Positions 46,591-56,400 of a stretch of 62,000 bases of DNA are shown piece by piece. A program made the position numbers and the translations under genes. Origin of the DNA: Mesostigma viride. Lineage: Eukaryota > Streptophyta > Mesostigmatophyceae > Mesostigmatales > Mesostigmataceae. Under the pieces are notes generated by a model. That model saw nothing but the letters and a program-made list of their open reading frames with translations. It had not been told where the DNA came from and did no database searches. The number at the start of each line of letters is the position of its first letter. The stretch's first letter is position 1. Location: contig RPFO01000002.1 in the NCBI GenBank assembly GCA_009746045.1, positions 52,501-114,500 of the forward strand, given 5' to 3'.

Positions 46591-47378
46591 ACAGGTCGGA
46601 CAAATATAAATGATATTTGGCCGTATTTGCGCATTTGATTTATAAATGTTGCATATTTAGTCCACTAAATTAATCCAACGGTGAACCCCGTTCGGCAAAA
46701 AATATTTAGATTAATCCAACGGTGAAACCGGCTTTGACCAAAATATTTAGATTAATCCAACGGCGAAACAGTTTTGACCAAAATATTTAGATTAATCCAA
46801 CGGCGAAACCGGCTTTGACCAAAATATCTAAATTAATCCAACGGTGAAACCGGCTTTGAATATTTAAATTAATCTAAATGAATATTTAAATACTCGTGCC
46901 GCCAGGGCATTTAACTTTAACATCTGAAGTTTCAGTTTCAGTCTGAACTGGCCGCGTCTGCGTCCTGCCTCGCGCGCCATCAGGAAACTGAGCGGGAAAT
47001 GCATTTGCCTTAAACCTAAACTTCACAGGTCGGACAAATATAAATGATATTGGGCCGTATTTGCGCATTTGATTTATAAATGTTGCATATTTAGTCCACC
47101 AAATTAATCCAACGGTGAACCCCGTTCGGCAAAAAATATTTAGATTAATCCAACGGTGAAACCGGCTTTGACCAAAATATTTAGATTAATCCAACGGCGA
47201 AACAGTTTTGACCAAAATATTTAGATTAATCCAACGGCGAAACCGGCTTTAACCAAAATATCTAAATTAATCCAACGGTGAAACCGGCTTTGACCACAAT
47301 ATCTAAATCAATCCAACGGCGACCGGTAAGCAGCCAAAAGTATTTGAATCATATTTTATTTATATTTGTCCGACCTGT
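46591..47378. mobile_element. MULE-like non-autonomous transposon with 10-bp duplication
   Basis: Terminal inverted repeats ACAGGTCGGACAAATATAAA at both ends. GGAAGAATGC is duplicated at 46581-46590 and 47379-47388. Duplications of 9-11 bp are typical of Mutator-like elements, but the short inverted repeats make the class uncertain. Inside are ~41-bp iterations with ATTAATCCAACGG and GAAACCGGCTTTGACC. The entire left portion, including the terminus, is repeated at 47031-47325. There is no coding frame. Confidence 0.8.
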
Positions 47379-47504
47379 GGAAGAATGCGCCGAAATAATC
47401 AAGTTAGTTTGCACAGGAACGCAAGGCTCCTTGGGCCCGGCGCCGGGCCCATATACACGCCGGCCGACGTGCACACCCTTCGCCTCGCTATCCTGTGCAG
47501 CTAC

Positions 47505-48579
47505 AGTTAGGTTAATATTGTGCGGAAACCTTTTTGCCACTTGGGCTACTCAAGTTCCGCACAATATTACCGGCGATAACCACTCGCCGGACACTCAAGT
47601 TCACGACGTCGTGAACTTGAGTGTCCGGCGAGTGGTTATCGCCGGTAATATTGTGCGGAACTTGAGTAGCCCAAGTGGCAAAAAGGTTTCCGCACAATAT
47701 TAACCTAACTAAAACCTAGCCTCTTGGGGCGAGGACGAATCACTAGGCTCGGAACACCCGTATGCATGAATATGATCGAATATAAGCATCTCGTTGGTGC
47801 AAATATCGATATGAATATGATTGAATATGAGCATCTCCTTGGTGCGCATATGATTAGAGCCGGGTGCCAAATCGGAACGAATTATTCCCCCAAATAATCC
47901 GCTTCCGAGTGGATTCGAACCTGCGCCCCGCAAGGATCCAGGTCTTAGTTAGGTTAATATTGTGCGGAAACCTTTTTGCCACTTGGGCTACTCAAGTTCC
48001 GCACAATATTACCGGCGATAACCACTCGCCGGACACTCAAGTTCACGACGTAGAGTGGTTATCGCCGGTAATATTGTGCGGAACTTGAGTAGCCCAAGTG
48101 GCAAAAAGGTTTCCGCACAATATTAACCTAACTAAGACCTGGATCCTTGCGGGGCGCAGGTTCGAATCCACTCGGAAGCGGATTATTTGGGGGAATAATT
48201 CGTTCCGATTTGGCACCCGGCTCTAATCATATGCGCACCAAGGAGATGCTCATATTCAATCATATTCATATCGATATTTGCACCAACGAGATGCTTATAT
48301 TCGATCATATTCATGCATACGGGTGTTCCGAGCCTAGTGATTCGTCCTCGCCCCAAGAGGCTAGGTTTTAGTTAGGTTAATATTGACAGTGCGGAAACCT
48401 TTTTGCCACTTGGGCTACTCAAGTTCCGCACAATATTACCGGCGATAACCACTCGCCGGACACTCAAGTTCACGACGTCGTGAACTTGAGTGTCCGGCGA
48501 GTGGTTATCGCCGGTAATATTGTGCGGAACTTGAGTAGCCCAAGTGGCAAAAAGGTTTCCGCACAATATTAACCTAACT
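47505..48579. mobile_element. 1.07-kb compound palindrome (foldback element)
   Basis: The layout is P1 (47505-47709), spacer S (47710-47945), P2 (47946-48137), inverted spacer S' (48138-48367) and P3 (48368-48579). Each P is itself a palindrome beginning AGTTAGGTTAATATTGTGCG, centred on GACGTC, with ~100-bp arms. S and S' are near-perfect inverted copies, so the whole unit is also a palindrome centred near 48042. P2 has lost about 20 bp on one side of its centre; P3 has a small AC insertion near its left end. GCTAC at 47500-47504 and 48580-48584 is a 5-bp target duplication in the ORF1 of LINE copy 3. No transposase is seen and the superfamily is not assigned. Confidence 0.92.
48090..48169 (+). 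promoter_or_regulatory. tRNA-like Pol III A and B boxes in the foldback
   Basis: TAGCCCAAGTGG (48090-48101) fits the A-box pattern TRGYNNANNNGG. GGTTCGAATCC (48159-48169) is an exact B box, 57 bp downstream, which is a usual spacing. The mirror set lies on the minus strand (B box 47911-47921). The T-stem does not pair well and no full cloverleaf forms, so this is a tRNA-derived promoter remnant at best, not a tRNA gene. Confidence 0.5.
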
Positions 48580-49612
48580 GCTACTTCCATGCAGCTCCGG
48601 CCCTGACTGATGACGCTCTCACCGCTAAGCTCCGCACCCCATGCAGCCCGGCCGGCCTGCATGCGCAGCCAGCAGCCACATCGGCTCCCTCCGGCCCTCT
48701 GCTTAAGGATGACATCCGAGCAGTGCTGCAGAGGAGTACGTGACCTGGCCGTTGCACGTACATGACCGTGAAGCTGACCTCGCTGAACGAACACGACGCT
48801 CAACACGTCGGTGGAGGCCCGGGTCTCCAATGTGGAAACCAAGGTCGTCCACAAGCTCCAACCTTTGTTCATGCACAGCGCTGCACACCGCGGCGCAGGT
48901 ATCTGAGAGGCACGCTGCACTTGCCCTCCTCTCGCCTAAACCAGGTGGAGGGCATTGAAGTGCGGCGTGCTCATGAAGAAGCTTGAAGCCATCACCGCCC
49001 ACACCCGGGAGGCCCTGGCCACACAGGTCCCAAAGTCTGATAGCGGAGCATGGACGGCCAGTACCGGCCATCTCATCCCATGCAGCCACCCGGCCGGCAG
49101 GATGCTGGACGGTGGCGACCTCCCGCCGCTAGATCCTATGCGGACCTGCTGCGGACAGCGATCGACCGCCTCAACCACCGACGCCGTCGCTACGAAACTC
49201 CAGGAGCTTGGACTTGCTTCGCCAGGCATGCACAACTACGGGAGGCCACGTACCGACCGCGCTCGCGCCGCGAGTGCCGGGTGGTGAGTGCGTCGCTTCC
49301 CCCAGAAGCCAGCTGAGACGTCAACGTCCACCCTTGCCGACGCCGGAGCTCAAGGACTGGTCAGCTCCTTACCCTCGATCATGGGCCTGGTAGGTGAGGT
49401 AGAACTGCCTGCATGGGTGCCACCGCCTAGTTCCCCACTCACGGGACAAGGCGGCTCCCCCACTAGTGCGGCTAACCTTCCCCTCAGCCCTGAGCCACTG
49501 AGGTTCCTTTCTTGTCGCAAGGCTGGTTGCACGACCTCCGACCTGCCGACGCTGGACGACGACCTGAGCCCCGCTCGATAGCAGCAGCAGCGACGCGACC
49601 TATGGCTGGGCG

Positions 49613-50611
49613 GACACATGCACCACCTCCACCACTTCCACCATCACGGCACAACTCAAGCAACAAGCCCTCGGCCTTCGCGAGGAAGCCGACATCGCCA
49701 GGCGCAGCCAAAATGTCATCGTCAAGCACTTCGACCAGCCGGCAGGTCGGAGGCCTCCACGAGCCTTCTTGAGGCATTTAAGGGCGACATTTTTGCCCCC
49801 ATGCTATACTCACTGGTGAGCTGGACATGTCGGCTGTCCGCCTCCCCCGCGCGCGGGGGAAGGCTGGCCCGGCACCCGTGCTCCTCATGCACCTTGAAGT
49901 AGTAACATGGATGGCGGACAAGCTGTCGTTCCTTAAATGCCGCAAGAAGCTCTCGGAGACTCGCTTCACGCTGTCCAGACGACGACTTGACCCTGGCCCA
50001 GCAACAGCGGCGACGCGAGCTCATGGCCGACCTACCTTCAGCTCCGGCAGAGCGCAAGGGGGAAGCCGGTATACTGGAGGGGGGCGGTCATCCACGTTGA
50101 CCACAAGCCCTGGCAGGCCCCTCCTGCCACCTCAGACTAGGGAATATATACCAGTAGTGTATAGCTTAGTCAGGCTTAGCCTAGCATGTGGCCCACGCGC
50201 ATGTGCGCCCATAATGGCCCCCCATGGATGATGCCTTCAGAATTTAGCCACGCCATGCCTATATAATGGGACCCCGATGGATGCCTGCATTAAGAATTTA
50301 GCCATGCTATGCCTACGCAGAGAGATGCTCTCTGTCGAGAAGCCATGCCCTAGTAGTCTTGTAAAGCCATGATGATCTTCCTCCCCCGTGCCGGGATCCC
50401 CTACTATAATTAGTTGGGTTGAATCCGAGACAGCATGGTGGTGCCGGTGCCCTTGAGGCACGTACCTAGAGCAAGTGTTGTTTACATTCCCACCCTTGCA
50501 GGAAGTAGCCTAGTCTAGAATGTATTATAGGCCATATGCCCCTTCTCAGGGATATGTGCTACATATTCTCCCAACGGAGTTATGTTACAATTCAATTCAA
50601 TTTAATTCAAT
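49613..50611 (+). mobile_element. Family D LINE: ORF1 C-terminal part and 3' end
   Basis: Frames read GLREEADIARRSQNVIVKHF, then DKLSFLKCRKKLSETRFTL, then LDPGPATAATRAH, matching 14225-13677 (minus). The 3' end (50515-50611) has CATATGCCCCTTCTCAGGG, ATGTGCTACATATTC, TCCCAACGGAG and an AATTCAATT-type tail. That 3' end resembles the end of the EN-RT LINE. ORF1 is followed directly by the 3' UTR here too. Confidence 0.8.
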
Positions 50612-51000
50612 GGCTGGTTGTGTACCGTGCGTTAGCGGTGCACGTGACTAGTAGGTATGATGGCACAGCTAGGCAAACATTCTAAGCTGCCATGGCTGCC
50701 AGAGCGGCAGTGACTACTCAATGGATACAATTAATTAATTAAACACGTGCTCCCGTTGGGGAGTCACGGAGCACTGAGGTGCTTTTAATCCCTGTGTGTG
50801 CACTACAGGAGAAAGGGCAGAGACCACCAGTCTCCTTCATGCCAAAGGCATGCCACAGATGCATTCGGGCGCGCTAGCTAAAGGACAGGCTAACGATCTG
50901 GCAAACTGTGGGTGCAATAAGACCCATGTAAGCGTGGCATAATAACAAGTATAGCGTGGGCAAGTAATCTGACCATAGCCACACTAGGAGTTAATTTTAC
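50612..51000 (-). mobile_element. Family A LINE 3' ends
   Basis: 50612-50715 matches an internal 3'-UTR piece (GGCTGGTTGTGTACCGTGCG). A separate copy starts with an (AATT)n tail at 50727, then ACACGTGCTCCCGTTGGGG, then GGAGACCACCAG-like sequence to about 50990, all on the minus strand. Confidence 0.8.
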
Positions 51001-51500
51001 GGGGCGTAAACGCCCCGGTTGAGGTTACCGGGGCGGTTACTGGCCAGTAACCATGTACGTTTAAGGTTACCGGCCAGGTTACCGGCCGGTAACCCGGAAT
51101 GCAACAGACTAAATACCGGCCGGTAATGGTTACCGGGCGGTATTAGTTACCGGAACGTTTACTGGGCGGTAACTTTTACCGGAGCCGTAACCATGCCCGT
51201 AACCTATCTGGGTTACGGTCATGGTTACGGCCCAAGTAGAAGTTACCGGGCGGTAAACTGGTATGGTTACGGGACCAGTTCTGAGAACCGGGATGGGTTA
51301 CCGGCATGGTTACGGGACCAGTTCTGATAACCGGGCCTGGCTACTGGCCTGGTTACGGGTCCGTCAACCGTCCCGTAACCTGCAGTAGTTACGGCCCAGT
51401 AGTTGACCCTGGTTACTGCGGTGGTTACGGGGCCGGTTATGCCCCAGTAATATTAGTAACCCATGCCTACAACGCAGCCTGTCCGGGTTATGGCCCCGAA
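51001..51500. repeat. Cluster of GGTTACCGG / CCGGTAACC words
   Basis: About 500 bp packed with GTTACCGG, CGGTAACC, GGTTACGG and their inversions, including the palindrome TACCGGCCGGTA twice (51071-51129). Spacing is irregular, so it is not a simple tandem array. Confidence 0.75.
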
Positions 51501-52249
51501 TTCTAAAATGCATTGACCCCGGCTATGGTGAGTGGCTTGCATGATATGGTGCTTTTCAAGATGCATTTTTGAATTAGGCATTTCATTAAAATGTTTAAGA
51601 AGTCATTAATAATCAATTGCACGAATCACTTCCATCCGATGTTGTCAACGTGGGCTTCATGATGAAATCGTGGAGATGACGCACATGAAGTTCACGGAAC
51701 ATCTTAGGTAATAAATTAAGCCGTTACGGCAGTAGAACCTTGGCCGATGAGGGTGGCGTCTTGAAGCTGTTGTCACCCTCAAGTCCGCTCGGCCAGGGGT
51801 AATCGCCCATGTTGATTTGAAAGGTACCGCCGTCCATATGGCGGCTCCGCTTTTGGTGCGAGTTGACCAACTTCCCGTCTTAATCATTCCGGATTGCCTG
51901 CAGTTCATTCCGCCTTTGTCCAAGTAAGACAGCAACTGTCACGCACTCATAGAAAACGCAAAATGCCCCGAATGCAGTTACGGCCATACGGTAGCGAGGA
52001 ATAGCAGTTGAAATTTCTAGTACACAGGCAACTAGTAAGAAAAGGGACGATGCGTGCACCACCACCAATACGTACGTGCATCCCTCTCTTGAAAATGACA
52101 GCATCTTCCATGCCGTCCAAGAAAAACGCAACGTATTTAACATGAACCCGAATGCAGTTACGGTCGTAGACTAGTGAGGACTGGCAGCTGAAAGTTCTAG
52201 TTGATGGGCTGAGAATAAGGAAAAAAATGATGCGTGCACCCACCTAACC
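51501..52249. repeat. ~190-bp degenerate direct duplication, otherwise unassigned
   Basis: 51950-52095 and 52125-52250 share AAAACGCAA, CGAATGCAGTTACGG, AGCAGTTGAAA/CAGCTGAAA and TTCTAGT in the same order. No gene is seen from 51501 to 51950. Confidence 0.6.
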
Positions 52250-53490
52250 TATTACGTCCCTCCCATGGCAAGGAACCAGCAAAACCACCCACATACCCTG
52301 TTGTGTCCCTCCCTTGACAAGGAACAAGCACGTGCACATGCCCCACCCCACATGCATGCCTCCCTTGACAAGAATCGAACGGGCACGTGCACCCACCTAC
52401 CCTATGTGCAGCCCTCCTTTGACAAGGAACAAGCACGTGCACATGCCTACCCCACATGCATGCCTCCCTTGACAAGAATCGAACGAGCACGTGCACCCAC
52501 CCACCCTGTGTGCACCCCTCCTTTGACAAGGACCAAGCACATGAACTCACCTACACTACGCGCGTCCCTCCCTTGACAAGGAATAGGCACGTGCACATGC
52601 CTACCCCACATCCATGCCTCCCCTGACCAGTAACAAGCACGTGCACCCACCTACCCTACGTGCATCCCTCCTGTGACATGGAACAAGCACGTGCACCCAC
52701 CAACCCTATGTACGTGCCTCTTGACAAGCAACAAGCACGTGCACCCACCTACCCTAAGTGCCCCCCTCCTTCGACAAGGAACACGCATGTGCACTCACCT
52801 ACCGTACGTGAATCCCTCCCTTGGCAAGGACCAAGCACGTGCACCCACCTACCCGATGTCCGCCCCTCCCTTGATAAGGTACAAGCATGCCCACCCACCT
52901 ACCCTACCTGCATCCCTCCCTTGACATGGAACAACCATGTGCACATTCCTACTCCACATGCCCCCCTCCTTTGACAAGGAACAAGCATGTGCACTCATCT
53001 ACCGTACGTGCATCCCTCCCTTGACAAGGAACAAGCAAGCCCACCCACCTACCCTACCTGCATCCCTCCCTTGACATGAAACAAGCACGTGCACATGCCT
53101 ACCCCACATGCATGCCTCCCTTGACAAGGAACGAGCACGTGCACCCACCCACCCTGTGTGCACCCCTCCTTTGACAAGGAACAAGCACATGAACTCACCT
53201 ACACTACGTGCGTCCCTCCCTTGACAAGGAATAAGCACGTGCACATGCCTACCCCACATCCATGCCTCCCCTGACCAGTAACAAGCACGTGCACTCACCT
53301 ACCCTACGTATGTGCCTCTTGACAAGGACCAAGCTCGTGCACCCACCTACCATACGTGAATCCCTCCCTTGACAAGGTACACGCATGCCCACCCACCTAC
53401 CCTACGTGGGCCCCTCCCTTGATAAGGTACAAGCATGACCAGCCACCTACCCCGCGAGCCTCCCTACTTTGACAAGGAACAAGCACGTGG
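52250..53490. repeat. ~50-bp minisatellite, about 24 units
   Basis: Units carry TCCCTCCCTTGACAAGGAAC, AAGCACGTGCACCCACC and TACCCTACGTGC. Variants recur in blocks, pointing to higher-order duplication (52430-52660 versus 53080-53300). The related array at 9955-10195 is in the opposite orientation. Confidence 0.93.
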
Positions 53491-54518
53491 GCCCGCTAGC
53501 ATGGCAGCAAGGAAGACATTACCCTAACATGGCATGGCCAAAGCAAAAGAGACAGAGAAGTCAATGGAGAGAGAGCTCCTAAGAACTCCTAGTAAAATTG
53601 GAAACCATGGAGGGCAAAAAACGTTCAACAACTTACGATGGGCATCGGCACATACAGAGAAGCCCAGGTGTGCCAGGTGTAAAATAAGCGAGATTGAAGT
53701 GTCGCCTACCTCGTGGGAGACTTTTGGTATCTGGTAAACAATGAAAGCGAGTGGAAAGATGGACAACGTGAAAATAACATACAATCCACTGCAATGCATG
53801 CAAAGAGGACAGAATCAGTAATAAAGCGCGCTGCATTCAGGCAGCGCTGAGCAATTGAACGGTGAACAATTTAATCCGGAACGCATTGTCTACGCGACTC
53901 GATGCGACTAAACGTGGCATGCATACGCGGTCGCTGACTGAAGACATTGTGTACCTGGCTCAGCAAGGTGCGCTTGCAGCCGCTTTCTTAAATATGCCGC
54001 AGGCGCACGATGTAACGAATTGAAGTTTGCATGTAGTAACAAAGGCAAGAAAAGCGGTGTAGCTGGCTACCGACTACGCCATAGTAAGCTGTATCGGAGT
54101 TGGCGTTGCCGATGGCTGGAAACGGATGACCGAATCATGCTAAACTGGGGCTCCAAAAGGGCTTGTCATGCATCCTAGTGCGCCTTTTGCTTTTTTTTCT
54201 TCAAGCATCGTGAGCATGCGGGTTTAGGGGGGCGCTTATTCTTGCACCACTATCAGTCGGCTGGACTGCAATCGGCATAGCCAGCGCAAGGTGATGCAAG
54301 GGCAGGCAAACTTTACCAGCTCGTTCAAGGCTCGTTGATGAAATTCAAACATCTAGGCGGCGCGTCTGCAACGGCTCATCGCAATTCGAATTCGCAAGCA
54401 GAACCCTCGTTACACGTGGCGCATGCAGAGATCTGCTTCGGGCGGCTTGGCGTATCTCACTGCGTCGTGACTCGAGTACATAGTCAGCCTAGTTAGTACT
54501 CTGGGGGCCTCGAGTTCG
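53491..54518. other. No feature recognised
   Basis: Unique-looking DNA. Short frames at 53524-53836 on both strands lack motifs. Confidence 0.4.
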
Positions 54519-54960
54519 GCAGTCCCCTATTCGGAAATCCCGGATCATATGTACTCCACACTATGTACTCTTGGAGTACATAGTGTGCCACCCTATGTAC
54601 TCTTGGAGTACATAGTGTGGATTACATAGGTAGTCACTCCTTCCTATGTAATACGGGCGTGTCTCACCGCGTCGGCAGTCCCCTATTCGGAAATCCCGGA
54701 TCATATGTACTCCACACTATGTACTCTTGGAGTACATAGTGTGCCACCCTATGTACTCTTGGAGTACATAGTGTGGAGTACATAGTCACTCCTTCCTATG
54801 TAATACGGGCGTGTCTCACCGCGTCGGCAGTCCCCTATTCGGAAATCCCGGATCATATGTACTCCACACTATGTACTCTTGGAGTACATAGTGTGCCACC
54901 CTATGTACTCTTGGAGTACATAGGGTGGAGTACATAGTCACTCCTTCCTATGTAATACCG
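54519..54960. repeat. ~155-bp satellite x3 with palindromes
   Basis: Copies begin at about 54519, 54675 and 54827 with GCAGTCCCCTATTCGG. Each carries two hairpins built on CACACTATGTACTC / GAGTACATAGTGTG. The copies are nearly identical apart from small indels. Confidence 0.92.
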
Positions 54961-54961
54961 G

Positions 54962-55080
54962 TGTAATCATGCGTAATCATGCGTAATCATGCGTAATCAT
55001 GCGTAATCATGCGTAATCATGCGTAATCATGCGTAATCATCAGAGTAATCATCAGAGTAATCATCAGAGTAATCATCGTC
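54962..55080. repeat. (GTAATCATGC)n then (AGAGTAATCATC)n
   Basis: About seven 10-bp units followed by three 12-bp units sharing GTAATCAT. They lie just 3' of the minus-strand exon at 55117. Confidence 0.93.
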
Positions 55081-55116
55081 CAGACAAGCTGCACTGCCCC
55101 TAAGACCCTAACTTAC

Positions 55117-55564
55117 ACAAGATGGCGATGGTCGTCGCCGGCAGCTCGACAAGTTCAGGGCAGCACGAAATAAGACAGGCAAGCCGACGCTGGCGCTCAT
55201 CCCAATGAGGCCATTCATCCGAAGCAGCCTCCATAACCTGGCCGCTCTTAGGGTGGCGAATCGGGGCGTCGTTGTCGTTGCGGAGCTTCAGCACGCTTGT
55301 CACAGCGGCGTCATTGTAGGCGAGGAAGGTATCGATGTCTGCCAGGCTCAAACGCTGGCCTGGCATGTAGAATGAGGAAGAAATGGCGTCCGGCAAGGAG
55401 GTTTCAGCAGCTATCGGAGTTGCTTCCGAAGTTGCTTCCGAAGTCTTGGATCGCTTGTTAGCGGCGTTCTTGGCGACGACAATGTCGTGGGCGATTTTGT
55501 TTGCAGCAATCTGGGCATCAATAGAATCGGCGGCAAGAGCTGAAGACGATGCGGGGACCTCCAT
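55117..55564 (-). CDS. First exon of an unrecognised protein
   Basis: The ATG at 55564 opens a 149-codon frame starting MEVPASSSALAADS. It has an Ala-rich helix (AQIAANKIAHDIVVAKNAAN, a possible coiled coil), a Ser/Thr/Glu linker with two ATSEAT repeats, and a folded-looking part (FYMPGQRLSLADIDTFL, then EWPHWDERQRRLACLISCC). A good donor, TTGT|GTAAGT, sits at 55116; unspliced, the frame ends eight bases later. Downstream exons would lie beyond the satellites at 54519-55080 and were not found. It is called a gene on composition, length and the donor. No domain is recognised. An upstream in-frame start (MLLNVA) is possible. Confidence 0.45.
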
Positions 55565-55786
55565 AGCTACGTTTAATAGCACCTAGACGAGGGCAGGGGG
55601 CGCAGGCACACTGATCACGTGCGTGGTGCCGCCATAATGTGCAGAAAAATAGCGAGATCTGCTGGGCAGGCCGCTGGCGATAACTTAAGAAACCCTGGGC
55701 GATGGCTGCCAAAAATTAGATCGGCGTGTTCGTCATCAAAAGGCGAGTCTATTGCAATTTACCCGACCAAATTTCATCATGGATGG

Positions 55787-56153
55787 AGGGAGGGAGGGAG
55801 GGAGGGAGGGAGGGAGGGAGGGAGGGAGGGAGGGAGGGAGGGAGGGAGGGAGGGAGGGAGGGAGGGAGGGAGGGAGGGAGGGAGGGAGGGAGGGAGGGAG
55901 GGAGGGAGGGAGGGAGGGAGGAGGGAGGGAGGGAGGGAGGGAGGGAGGGAGGGAGGAGGGAGGGAGGGAGGGAGGGAGGGAGGAGGGAGGGAGGGAGGGA
56001 GGAGGGAGGGAGGGAGGGAGGGAGGGAGGGAGGGAGGGAGGGAGGGAGGGAGGGAGGGAGGGAGGGAGGAGAGGGAGGGAGGGAGGGAGGGAGGGAGGGA
56101 GGGAGGGAGGGAGGGATGGATGGATGGATGGATGGATGGATGGATGGATGGAT
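55787..56153. repeat. (GGGA)n then (GGAT)n microsatellite
   Basis: About 80 GGGA units with several one-base losses, ending in nine GGAT units. It then meets an (AATT)n run at 56158-56177. G-runs on the plus strand could form quadruplexes. Confidence 0.97.
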
Positions 56154-56400
56154 GTTCTTAATTAATTAATTAATTAATGGTCAAATTAAAGGCAATCATG
56201 GTACATGAAGCGAGACAAATCATGCCTGGACGCATGGCGATGTAAGAGCCCCCCCTCCCCCACGCCAGGAGGAAGGGGTGCGTGACTGAGTAGAGTAGTT
56301 AGGATTTTGTAGAGAGACAACTTTGTATATTATCAAGGAGACAACTTTGTATATAAGATTAGAGTGAGATCAGCTAGTCTTCGCGGCTTAGTTCTAATGC
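56154..56400. other. LINE-tail-like remnant, no gene
   Basis: An AATT run, then CCCCCTCCCCCACGCC and AGGATTTTGTAGAGAGAC, resembling 3220-3300. GGAGACAACTTTGTATAT is tandemly doubled at 56315-56350. Confidence 0.5.

Larger units (their letters stand above)
46135..49612 (+). mobile_element. ORF1-only LINE, copy 3, split by two DNA elements
   Basis: It opens with GGCTGACGGCGGTATGGCTG and the same leader as copies 1 and 2. ORF1 starts at ATG 46327 (MTTPIEAKRGLEKELSGS). The reading is cut at 46590, resumes at 47379-47504 (ECAEIIKLV, then LAILCS), and resumes again from 48585 with the coiled-coil region (48760-48960, LTSLNEHDAQ) and the RNA-binding part to about 49612. Removing the two inserts and one copy of each duplication restores colinearity with copy 2 at the DNA level. 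Many small indels break the frame. At about 49612 it switches to family D sequence. Confidence 0.85.
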
